Shown here in pieces: positions 1 through 6,913 of a DNA stretch of 11,164 bases (position 1 is the stretch's first letter; every line of letters begins with the position of its first letter). The notes beneath the pieces are model-generated. The model had not been told where the DNA came from. It did no database searches and saw nothing but the letters and a program-made list of their open reading frames with translations. The DNA is taken from contig JAEYHP010000064.1 of the NCBI GenBank assembly GCA_023409435.1, positions 1 to 11,164 of the forward strand, in the 5' to 3' direction. Position numbers and translations under genes: made by a program. Origin of the DNA: Bacillota bacterium. GTDB taxonomy: Bacteria > Bacillota > Clostridia > Christensenellales > CAG-138.

Positions 1-2
1 AG

Positions 3-2021
3 CATACGCAGCCGCACATGGTAAGAAGGCGTATCGCAAACATGTCCGTCGCGGATATGTATGGCGTATATCTGTTCCCGGAGGACATCCCAATCAATCT
101 CGCCAATCCCGCGGACCTCATGCGGCTGAAGCTCCTTTTCCCCGGCAGGGAGCTTTACATTGCGGTGGGAAGCGACGTGGTGCGCAACGCCTCGGCCTAT
201 AAAAACCCGCCTTCGCCCGGGTCCATACACGGCTTCCACCATGTGATATTCCTGCGGGGAGCGGAAAGCGGCATGCTGCAGGAGGAGCGCGAACTTGTCC
301 TTAGCCGTATCGCCGGAAGCATTACCGAACTCATGCTGCCGCCGGAACTAGAGGAGATCAGCTCCACCAGCATACGCGAAAGCGTGGACCATAACCGCGA
401 TATTTCCACCCTGGTGGACCCGACCGTGCAGGGCTATATTTATGACAACGGCCTCTATCTGCGTGAGCCGCAGGATAAGGAACTCCTGCACCCGGAGAAT
501 ATGCGCTTTGAAAGCTGTTCCCCTCATGATGCGGAGGCGGGCAAACACCTATTCTCCCTTGCGTTTGATCAGGTTCTAAAAGAAGGGAAACAGAATGGCT
601 GGCCAGCCGATCGCCTGACTGCTCTGTTAAAAAAGCCCGGTGCACAGCTTTTGCTGCTTCGCCAGAAGGGCGCAAAGGGCAATGTGCGCGGTGTGGCGCT
701 CTATTACGCCACAAGCGCTGCGGAACTGTTCGCGGAGTTTGAAAACATCCGGCTCGCGGAATATGTAAGGCGCCATACGTCCGGCAAAATCGCCGTGCTG
801 GCGGGCATTTACGTGAACAGGGGGTTTAGCCGCAGGGATACTATACGGCTGCTGCTCAACGAAACTTTGGCGCTCTGCCTCAGGCAGGATTATACCTACG
901 CCATGCTGATTGGCGCGAACTGCCCGCAGGATGAGGAACTCTACCGCGCACTGGAACGGCAGGGATTTTTGCAAATGCCGGATCCCGTGAAGGGCGCGCC
1001 GGTGTACGCCGTGGACATGCGCACGCCCATCGCAATTGTGGAGGATATCCATGAGCGCATCAAAATGCCGCTTTCGGCGGATGAAGAGGTTGTGCGCGTG
1101 CTCAGGGAGGCGCATGAGCGTTTTTCTTCCGCGATGGCGGGGCTGTATCCGGGGCGGCTGGTGCTCTCCTTCCATGCGGGCGTTTTAAACCACGCGCTTA
1201 TCAGCAAGGTGATGCGCGCAAACGGCGTGGACCAAATGCCGCAGATTAGCCGCGCCCTGGGGGAGTATATGTGCGTACCCTACGGCAAGACGCTGCGCGG
1301 CATGCTTGTGCCCAACACCGTCACAAAGAGCCTGCATGTGGAAAAAATCTACGAGCCGGATATGAAGAGTTTCCATATCACGGAATATCCCGGGTACGCG
1401 ACGCTCATCAACCAGATCCGCACCATCAAATCCTTCAACCGGCCCGTGCTGCTGGTGGACGATCTCTTGCACAAGGGCTACCGCCTGGAAGCGCTCGATC
1501 CGCTGTTCAAGCAGGCGGAACTTGACGTAAAGCAGATCATCGTCGGCCTGATGTCCGGCAGAGGGAAGGACCTGATGTCCGTACAAGGGCGGGAGGCGGA
1601 TTGCGTCTATTTCATACCGAATCTTCGCTACTGGTTTGTGGAAAGCGAGCTGTATCCGTTCCTGGGAGGGGACAGCGTGGAGCGAAACGGCAGGCGGCCG
1701 TACCTGCTGCCCTCCGTCAACCAGATATTGCCCTATACCGCGCCTTCGTTCATTTCCGGAACGACTGTGGAGGCGCTCTTTACGCTCTCGTTAACGTGCC
1801 TGAAGAATTCACGCGAGATACTGCGCACTTTGGAGCGCAGGCACCAGGAGCTGTTCGGCTTCAACCTGACATTAAGGCGTTTGGGCGAGGCGCTGCACAC
1901 CCCGCGTGTCCCCGACCGCGGCGGTTGCATGCGGTATGACCGCGTGCTTTCTCCCAGCGTATATGTGGAAAATGATATCGAGCAGCTTCTGCGACTGGAA
2001 CCGATCTTAAAAGAGGATTGA
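3..2021 (+). CDS. NadD-like nucleotidyltransferase / GNAT-like / phosphoribosyltransferase-like multidomain protein (5' truncated by window)
   Basis: The reading frame is open to the left edge, so the true start and the N-terminal HxGH-type nucleotide-binding motif lie outside the window. Residues here are counted from the ATG at position 18. Residues 1-150 resemble the C-terminal half of NadD/cytidylyltransferase-fold enzymes: GSDVV at 51-55 and the signature SSTSIR at 115-120, followed by LVDPTVQGYIYDNGLY. Residues about 163-335 look like a GNAT acetyltransferase fold, with a possible acetyl-CoA loop around 262-282 (AGIYVNRGFSRRDT). Residues about 420-545 look phosphoribosyltransferase-like, with RPVLLVDDLLHKG at 475-487 resembling a PRPP-binding loop. 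The tail 545-667 is unassigned. It is translationally linked to the dehydrogenase-like gene just downstream. The nucleotidyltransferase assignment is fairly secure, the GNAT part moderate and the PRTase part tentative. Substrates are unknown. It is not an ordinary NadD, which is about 200 residues long. Confidence 0.7.
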   Translation, partial: HTQPHMVRRRIANMSVADMYGVYLFPEDIPINLANPADLMRLKLLFPGRELYIAVGSDVVRNASAYKNPPSPGSIHGFHHVIFLRGAESGMLQEERELVLSRIAGSITELMLPPELEEISSTSIRESVDHNRDISTLVDPTVQGYIYDNGLYLREPQDKELLHPENMRFESCSPHDAEAGKHLFSLAFDQVLKEGKQNGWPADRLTALLKKPGAQLLLLRQKGAKGNVRGVALYYATSAAELFAEFENIRLAEYVRRHTSGKIAVLAGIYVNRGFSRRDTIRLLLNETLALCLRQDYTYAMLIGANCPQDEELYRALERQGFLQMPDPVKGAPVYAVDMRTPIAIVEDIHERIKMPLSADEEVVRVLREAHERFSSAMAGLYPGRLVLSFHAGVLNHALISKVMRANGVDQMPQISRALGEYMCVPYGKTLRGMLVPNTVTKSLHVEKIYEPDMKSFHITEYPGYATLINQIRTIKSFNRPVLLVDDLLHKGYRLEALDPLFKQAELDVKQIIVGLMSGRGKDLMSVQGREADCVYFIPNLRYWFVESELYPFLGGDSVERNGRRPYLLPSVNQILPYTAPSFISGTTVEALFTLSLTCLKNSREILRTLERRHQELFGFNLTLRRLGEALHTPRVPDRGGCMRYDRVLSPSVYVENDIEQLLRLEPILKED

Positions 2022-2023
2022 GT

Positions 2024-3217
2024 ATGGAATTTGAAACCGTATACCGAAAAGACAGCGTATTGTATTTGATTAAGCGCGATCCTTCCGTTTCAAAGGCGGG
2101 CTTTTGCGTCATACATTCCGGCCAGCTAACGGGGGAAGAAGGCGTCCACTGGCTCAATAAGAACGCACTCAAAGACGTTCCGCTGCCTAAACGGGATCTG
2201 GAGTTTATCAAAGCGGGCCGCGCCCGCGCCGTCAATATTTCACATCCAGCTGCAAAAGCGCTGATGGAAGAATGCGAAAATAAGCCCGCGCAGAAAAAAC
2301 GCCTCCACATCCTCGCGTTGGGGGATGTGGGCGCCACGCTGCTTTTAGGCTTGCGGCTCTTAGGAGGGGACGTCGTTTCACAAATCGGCATATATACCCC
2401 AAGGGAGGCGGTCGCTGCCCGCTATGAGCGGGAAATGAACCAGACTTTGCCGCCCTTTGTGTACGATTCGCTGCCGGAAGTTTCCGTCATTACAAAACAG
2501 GAGCTTTTTTCCTGCGATATGTTTGTATTCTGCGCTTCCGCCAATGTGCCGAAGATCGGCGCGGATGTTCCCGATGTGCGCATGGCGCAGTTCCACTCCA
2601 ACATGCGCATTTTAAAGGAATATGCGCGCATGGCGCGCAACGAGCAGTTTTCCGGGCTGTTTGTGGTGATGTCCGATCCTGTGGATTTATTAAGCAGGTA
2701 TGCGTATCTGGAGAGCAACCGCAACGAAGCGGGAGAGACGGATCATCTCGGCCTGTTGGCCGAACAGGTGCGGGGATATGGCTTGGGCGTCATGAACGCG
2801 CGCGCCGCGTACTACGCAAAAAAAGAAGCGCGCCTTTCCTCTTATTTACGGGAAGGCCGCTCGTATGGCCCGCATGGGCGGGGAATTGTGATCGCCAACA
2901 GTATAGCGAACTATGACGAGGCGCTGTCCCTGGAACTGACCCAAAAAGCAGAGGAGGAAAATCTTGTGGTGCGCGCGCTGGGCTTTAAGCCGTATATCGC
3001 GCCCGCGCTGTCCTCGGGCGCTCTTTCCATACTGCCCGCATTACGCGGGGAGTGGCACTACAGCGCCGTAGCGTTGGGCGGCGTATATTTTGGCTGCAAA
3101 AACAGGCAAACCCCATTCGGGTTGGAAACGGAAGCGCTGCCGCTGCCTGAAGCGCTGGTCGTGCGTCTGGAGCGTACGTACGATATGCTCAAGCGGCAGG
3201 AATCGGAAATGCAATAG
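2024..3217 (+). CDS. Lactate/malate dehydrogenase-like NAD-binding protein with N-terminal extension
   Basis: This is a 397-residue protein starting at ATG 2024, which has a GAGG Shine-Dalgarno at 2013-2016. A TTG at 2018 overlapping the previous stop is also in frame but has no room for an SD. Residues 1-93 are an extra N-terminal region of unknown fold. A Rossmann fold follows, with the glycine loop ALGDVGAT at 98-105. LDH/MDH-like landmarks appear in order: a DVRMAQFHSN segment around 183-192 (R186 could match the mobile-loop arginine), MSDPVD at 216-221 in place of the usual NPVD, NAR at 258-260 near the D-x-x-R substrate site, and PHG at 283-285 matching the catalytic-histidine GxHG motif. 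The C-terminal part 320-357 is the usual sheet ending in SAVALGGVYFG. The catalytic histidine appears kept while the Asn of NPVD and the catalytic Asp are altered, so the substrate probably differs from lactate or malate. The coupling to the NadD-like gene suggests a shared pathway. Family assignment is good; function is unknown. Confidence 0.75.
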   Translation: MEFETVYRKDSVLYLIKRDPSVSKAGFCVIHSGQLTGEEGVHWLNKNALKDVPLPKRDLEFIKAGRARAVNISHPAAKALMEECENKPAQKKRLHILALGDVGATLLLGLRLLGGDVVSQIGIYTPREAVAARYEREMNQTLPPFVYDSLPEVSVITKQELFSCDMFVFCASANVPKIGADVPDVRMAQFHSNMRILKEYARMARNEQFSGLFVVMSDPVDLLSRYAYLESNRNEAGETDHLGLLAEQVRGYGLGVMNARAAYYAKKEARLSSYLREGRSYGPHGRGIVIANSIANYDEALSLELTQKAEEENLVVRALGFKPYIAPALSSGALSILPALRGEWHYSAVALGGVYFGCKNRQTPFGLETEALPLPEALVVRLERTYDMLKRQESEMQ

Positions 3218-3221
3218 CCTT

Positions 3222-4376
3222 TTATTTGTTGCGCTGTTCAAAGTACGCTAGAAGCAGGTCCACCATTTCGCCGTAGCTGCGCACGCCGCTTTCCTGCTGG
3301 TTGTACTTTAAATACCCGTCGTTTACTTTGGTCATGGTCTCTTCCACAGGCCCTTCAAACGCCGTCCAATACAGGTCATAATCTACAAGGTCCCGCTGTA
3401 TTTTTTCGCTGTATGTTTCATACAGCTTGGAATATGCGTCGCGGTCCGCTTTATAGAGCTGATTTCCGCTGTGTATGAGCGCAAGCATCACGCCGGAGTA
3501 TTGCGTAGCTTTGTCGTCTGATGCCATACACGCGAGATATGCCGCGAAATTTGCCTCGTCTTCCCGGGCAATTCCCAGGGAGTGCGCACTTTCGTGCGCG
3601 GCGGAAGAGGGGATCAATAGCGCGGGCTGGTCGATATTCACGTTGGGCTCCGCAGTAAACGGAATAAAAATACCCGAAATCCCGGCCCAGCTCAAACCCG
3701 TTGAAAACGTCACGGCTTTCGGCCGCGCCGCGTTCGCGCCGATCTGCGGCATGTCTTGATAAAGCGAACGGTACGCCTCGGGGATTTTATTAAAACTTTC
3801 TTGTACGCTGCCCTGCAGTATAAATACGCCGCGCACATCCTCCGGCGCCTGTTCCCGAAGTGTGTTCGCTTCCTCCGCCAGCGCATAGCAAAGGCCCGTC
3901 AGCTCTTCCACCGGCCGGTCATGCACATCAAGCCCCAGCCGCCAGCTTAACCCCGGGCGAAAATAGTTGAAGCCCCACAACACATAAAACGCATTGAACG
4001 CAACGCAGCCTATAATGAGCAGCGTGATCAAAAAACGGGCAAACTTCAGCCAGCTGACCCGCTTTAATACCGTGCGAAGAAGCATTGTAAGCACAAGAAC
4101 GGGAACGCCGATTACAAGCCCATAGAGCAGCCATTCCGCAACGGAAAACGGCACAATACCGAACACGGTACGCAATATGGCACTGATAACGGGATAAAGC
4201 CCCTGGCCGAAAATCCGCTCCACAACAAGAGGATACCTTCCGGCGAGCCGGGGCAGCAGCACCGCCAGAGGAAGAAGGAGCAGCCAAAAGAGCCTGAATA
4301 ATTCCCGCTTCCATGCGGCTGCGGCGGCTGTGGCGGCTGCGATCGTAATGCGTACGTTGCCTGATTTTTTCTCCAT
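3222..4376 (-). CDS. DUF3810-type membrane zinc metalloprotease-like protein
   Basis: This is a 384-residue protein counted from the ATG at 4376-4374. After a short basic, Ala-rich N-terminus there are about three hydrophobic segments (roughly 28-45, 78-103 and 114-134), then WGFNYFRPG at 134-142, which matches the conserved start of the soluble domain in the DUF3810 family. A zinc-protease motif HESAH lies at 261-265, followed by AREDEANFAAY, where E274 is the likely third ligand. The family is a predicted membrane-anchored gluzincin-like protease of unknown substrate. An upstream in-frame ATG at 4394 would add six residues, but it has no Shine-Dalgarno and lies in front of the likely -10 element, so the shorter form is preferred. 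The gene converges on the dehydrogenase-like gene with 4 bp between stop codons and diverges from the sugar isomerase gene. Family call is confident; function is not known. Confidence 0.85.
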   Translation of the reverse strand: MEKKSGNVRITIAAATAAAAAWKRELFRLFWLLLLPLAVLLPRLAGRYPLVVERIFGQGLYPVISAILRTVFGIVPFSVAEWLLYGLVIGVPVLVLTMLLRTVLKRVSWLKFARFLITLLIIGCVAFNAFYVLWGFNYFRPGLSWRLGLDVHDRPVEELTGLCYALAEEANTLREQAPEDVRGVFILQGSVQESFNKIPEAYRSLYQDMPQIGANAARPKAVTFSTGLSWAGISGIFIPFTAEPNVNIDQPALLIPSSAAHESAHSLGIAREDEANFAAYLACMASDDKATQYSGVMLALIHSGNQLYKADRDAYSKLYETYSEKIQRDLVDYDLYWTAFEGPVEETMTKVNDGYLKYNQQESGVRSYGEMVDLLLAYFEQRNK

Positions 4377-4382
4377 GCGCCC

Positions 4383-4391
4383 AGTATAGCA
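4383..4391 (-). promoter_or_regulatory. Extended -10 promoter for the DUF3810 gene, with start codon at the predicted +1
   Basis: On the minus strand the sequence reads TGCTATACT (TGn plus TATACT, 5 of 6 to TATAAT). Only six bases follow before the ATG at 4376, so transcription would begin at or within one base of the start codon. A TTGTCA on the same strand (4408-4403) is only 14 bp upstream, too close for a normal -35, so the element would rely on the extended -10. Predicted by eye only. Confidence 0.45.
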
Positions 4392-4418
4392 CATAGGACA
4401 CTTGACAAAAACAAGTTC

Positions 4419-4448
4419 TTTCCATACCGGGCGTGGGAATGATATACT
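4419..4448 (+). promoter_or_regulatory. Sigma-A-like promoter for the sugar isomerase-pgi unit
   Basis: An extended -10 TGATATACT lies at 4440-4448, with a weak -35 TTTCCA at 4419-4424 and an 18-bp spacer. Transcription would start near 4455, leaving a leader of about 20 bases that contains the GGGAGG Shine-Dalgarno at 4462-4467. It sits in the divergent region shared with the DUF3810 gene. Confidence 0.5.
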
Positions 4449-4475
4449 GTTAAACGATTACGGGAGGCGATCCAT

Positions 4476-5288
4476 TTGCAGGTAGGCATCTCTACGGCGA
4501 GCCTGTTCAACCGGTATGAACTTGAGGATGCCCCGGCCCATATGAAAGCCATGGGGGCGTCCATATGCGAGATATTTTTAAACACCTTTTCGGAATACGA
4601 GGATGGGTTTGTTCAGGCGCTCAAAAAACGCGTTGACGAAAGCGGCCTTAATGTATACAGCGTCCATCCCATGGGCACCCAGTTCGAACCGCAGCTGTTT
4701 TCCATCTATCACCGGCAGCGCGAGGACGCGAAGAAAATATTCGAACAGGTGCTTCGGGCGGGAAAGACTTTGGGCGCGACATGTTATGTCATGCACGGCC
4801 CGTCCGGGTTAAACGGCGCCGTAAGAAACATGGATATTACACGCATCGGCCCCATCGTGCAGGAGCTTTGCGAAATAGCCGCAGAGTATTCTCTGACGCT
4901 TGCGTGGGAAAACGTAAGCTGGTGCCTGTTCCATACGCCATCCTTCGGGCCAAGGCTGCTGGAGGCGACAAAGGCGGACGACCTTCGGTTTACGCTTGAT
5001 ATCAAGCAGGCCGCGCGCAGCGGCTATATGCCCGAAGAATATATTGCGGCCATTGGAGAATACCTCGTGAACCTGCATGTCTGCGATTATAAGCATACGC
5101 CGGAGCGTGTGATACCCAAGATGCCCGGGGAAGGGGAGTGCAACTTATTTGCGTTGGGGCGGGCGCTGCACGCAAAAGGGTATACCGGCCCCGCGTTCGT
5201 GGAGGTCTACAGCGATATGTATGCCGACGAAGAGGATTTAAAGCTCTGCTATGATTATGTGAAAACGTGTTTTGCGTATCATTTATAA
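4476..5288 (+). CDS. Sugar phosphate isomerase/epimerase-like TIM-barrel protein
   Basis: This is a 270-residue protein starting with TTG at 4476, chosen because GGGAGG at 4462-4467 is 8 bases upstream and the protein then begins with the typical first strand of the fold (QVGISTASLF). It belongs to the xylose isomerase-like/AP endonuclease 2 superfamily. Probable metal ligands sit at the expected strand ends: E145 (AWENVSW), D175 (FTLDIKQA), H201 (LHVCDY) and E243 (FVEVYSD), with H64 and H107 also lining the pocket. Such enzymes isomerise or epimerise sugars or inositol derivatives using a divalent metal, and some are endonuclease IV; the length and the lack of clear endonuclease IV signatures favour the sugar enzyme. 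It precedes pgi by 27 bases to the chosen start and shares its promoter and terminator, which suggests a carbohydrate role. The exact substrate cannot be read from the sequence. Confidence 0.85.
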   Translation: MQVGISTASLFNRYELEDAPAHMKAMGASICEIFLNTFSEYEDGFVQALKKRVDESGLNVYSVHPMGTQFEPQLFSIYHRQREDAKKIFEQVLRAGKTLGATCYVMHGPSGLNGAVRNMDITRIGPIVQELCEIAAEYSLTLAWENVSWCLFHTPSFGPRLLEATKADDLRFTLDIKQAARSGYMPEEYIAAIGEYLVNLHVCDYKHTPERVIPKMPGEGECNLFALGRALHAKGYTGPAFVEVYSDMYADEEDLKLCYDYVKTCFAYHL

Positions 5289-5315
5289 TTGCATTTGGGG
5301 AAAGGACGAAAACAA

Positions 5316-6743
5316 ATGAGCCGGTACTTGGATAAAAATTGGCAGAAACAAATGCGCATCCGGGTGGACTTTAACAACATGATGGAGGAAATGCTGGGGG
5401 AAAAGGGTATTTCGTCCTCGGAAATTGAGACGCTTTCCGAACAGCTTCAAAAAACCGCGCAGGCTATGGAGCAAAACCGGGGCAGCATGAAATGGCGGGA
5501 ACTTCCTTACAATCAGGACGAGATCGTTGCGGATATTTTAAACACTGCGGCGGGCTTACAGTCCTGGTGCGAGGATTTTGTGGTGCTGGGCATCGGCGGA
5601 AGCGCACTGGGCCCTCTTGCGGTGCAGCAGGCGCTCAACCATCTGAAATACAACGACCTCCCGCGTGAAAAGCGCGGCGGCCCGCGCCTGTTCGTGGAGG
5701 ACAACGTGGACCCCGAGCGCATGCAGGCGCTGCTGGATGTGATCGATCTTGAGAAGACCGTGTTCAACGTCGTTACAAAATCCGGCGGCACCAGCGAGAC
5801 CATGTCCCAGCTTTTGATCGTGTCCGATCTCATTGAAAAGCGCCTTGGCAGGGACGCGCTTAAAAAGCACATCATCGCCACGACAGACGAGAAAAAGGGC
5901 AACCTCATCAAAATCGCCAAACAGCTCGAGCTCAAGACCTACTATGTGCCCGACGGCGTGGGCGGCCGTTTCAGTGAGCTTTGCCCGGTGGGCCTGCTTG
6001 CCGCCGCCGTCTGCAACATTGATATTAAGGAACTGCTTGCGGGCGCTGCGTATATGGACGGCGTTACCAGGGAGAAGGACATCTGGCGCAACCCCGCCTA
6101 CATGCTTGCGACACTGCAGTTTATCGCCATGCGGCGTGGCATGAATATTTCCGTTATCATGCCGTATGCAGATTCCTTAAAGCTCATTGCGGACTGGTAT
6201 GCGCAGCTCTGGGCAGAATCGCTCGGCAAGCAGTTTGACCGGGATGGCCGCGAAGTGCGCGAGGGCCAGACGCCCGTCAAGGCGTTGGGCGTGACGGATC
6301 AGCACAGCCAGGTCCAGCTTTACACGGAAGGCCCGTATGATAAGGTGGTCACGTTCCTCGGCGTGGACCGTTACCGCATGAAGTACGGCATTCCATGCGG
6401 ATATGAGGAGATACCGGACGTTTCGTTCCTGTGCGGGCATTCTTTGAACGAACTCATATTGGCCGAGCAAAACGCCACGGAGTACGCCATATTGAAAAGC
6501 GGGCACATGAGCCACAGTATTGTGCTGCCTGAGGCAAACGCGTTTACCGTAGGACAGCTCCTATACCTGTTCGAGGTGCAGACCGCGTTTGCGGGCGAGC
6601 TCTTAAACATCAACGCATTCGACCAGCCCGGCGTGGAGGAAGGCAAAAACGCGACCTACGCGCTGCTTGGAAGGCCCGGCTTCGACGAAAAGCGTACGGA
6701 GCTTAAAGCTACACCCGAGCGGCGGAAGCGCTATATCATCTGA
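5316..6743 (+). CDS. pgi: Glucose-6-phosphate isomerase
   Basis: This 475-residue cytoplasmic enzyme interconverts glucose 6-phosphate and fructose 6-phosphate in glycolysis and gluconeogenesis. The frame extends to a TTG at 5289, but ATG 5316 is preferred because AAAGGA (5301-5306, within GGGGAAAGGA) precedes it by 9 bases and the protein then starts MSRYLDKNW. SIS-fold motifs are clear: LGIGGSALGP at 91-100, the phosphate-binding TKSGGTSET at 154-162, and the family signature GVGGRFSELCPVG at 214-226. The catalytic residues are in place: E301 (WAESLGKQ), H330 (TDQHSQ) and K444 in FDQPGVEEGK (435-444). The length is slightly above the roughly 450 residues of the Bacillus enzyme. It is the second gene of a unit with the sugar isomerase-like gene, and a strong terminator follows. 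Confidence 0.97.
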   Translation: MSRYLDKNWQKQMRIRVDFNNMMEEMLGEKGISSSEIETLSEQLQKTAQAMEQNRGSMKWRELPYNQDEIVADILNTAAGLQSWCEDFVVLGIGGSALGPLAVQQALNHLKYNDLPREKRGGPRLFVEDNVDPERMQALLDVIDLEKTVFNVVTKSGGTSETMSQLLIVSDLIEKRLGRDALKKHIIATTDEKKGNLIKIAKQLELKTYYVPDGVGGRFSELCPVGLLAAAVCNIDIKELLAGAAYMDGVTREKDIWRNPAYMLATLQFIAMRRGMNISVIMPYADSLKLIADWYAQLWAESLGKQFDRDGREVREGQTPVKALGVTDQHSQVQLYTEGPYDKVVTFLGVDRYRMKYGIPCGYEEIPDVSFLCGHSLNELILAEQNATEYAILKSGHMSHSIVLPEANAFTVGQLLYLFEVQTAFAGELLNINAFDQPGVEEGKNATYALLGRPGFDEKRTELKATPERRKRYII

Positions 6744-6766
6744 TTATATAAAAACAGTCAGACTTA

Positions 6767-6803
6767 AGCCGCCTTTTGGATACTCCAATCGGCGGCTCTT
6801 TTT
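6767..6803 (+). terminator. Rho-independent terminator after pgi
   Basis: A 7-bp GC-rich stem pairs AGCCGCC (6767-6773) with GGCGGCT (6791-6797). It extends inward through TTGGA (6776-6780) pairing with TCCAA (6784-6788) around a TAC loop, and is followed by CTTTTT (6798-6803). It lies 24 bases after the pgi stop codon. Confidence 0.9.
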
Positions 6804-6833
6804 GGCCAAGCTGTGAATTTCACCGGCCTTATA

Positions 6834-6862
6834 ATGACAGCGCGTCCGCTTTGATGTAAAAT
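6834..6862 (+). promoter_or_regulatory. Sigma-A-like promoter for the lipoprotein-rodA unit
   Basis: A -35 ATGACA (6834-6839) and a -10 TAAAAT (6857-6862) are separated by 17 bp, each matching 5 of 6 consensus bases. The predicted start is near 6869, giving a leader of about 45 bases that ends in the GGAGG Shine-Dalgarno at 6902-6906. Confidence 0.6.
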
Positions 6863-6913
6863 ATAGCATAGTCTGTATGCGGGTTAAGCGCCCGTAATTT
6901 TGGAGGAAACGCA

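Noticed and set aside
18..20. ATG at 18 as the start of the first gene.
   Set aside because: The frame is open upstream to the window edge, no SD precedes it, and the protein would begin in the middle of a NadD-like domain.
3211..3232. GCAA/TTGC inverted repeat at the convergent gene ends, as a possible shared terminator.
   Set aside because: Four paired bases and no T-tract on either side; chance level.
4402..4407. Perfect TTGACA -35 hexamer on the plus strand upstream of the sugar isomerase gene.
   Set aside because: No acceptable -10 lies 16-18 bases downstream (the position reads TACCGG). The TGATATACT further on is 35 bases away, so I used the extended -10 with its own weak -35 instead.
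6830..6835. Perfect TATAAT after the pgi terminator.
   Set aside because: No -35-like hexamer occurs at the right spacing (17 bp upstream reads CAAGCT). The ATGACA/TAAAAT pair just downstream fits better.
6878..6900. Small GC stem (CGGG with CCCG) followed by a few T residues in the lipoprotein leader, like an attenuator.
   Set aside because: The stem is only about 4 bp and the T-run is short (TAATTTT), too weak to call a terminator or riboswitch.
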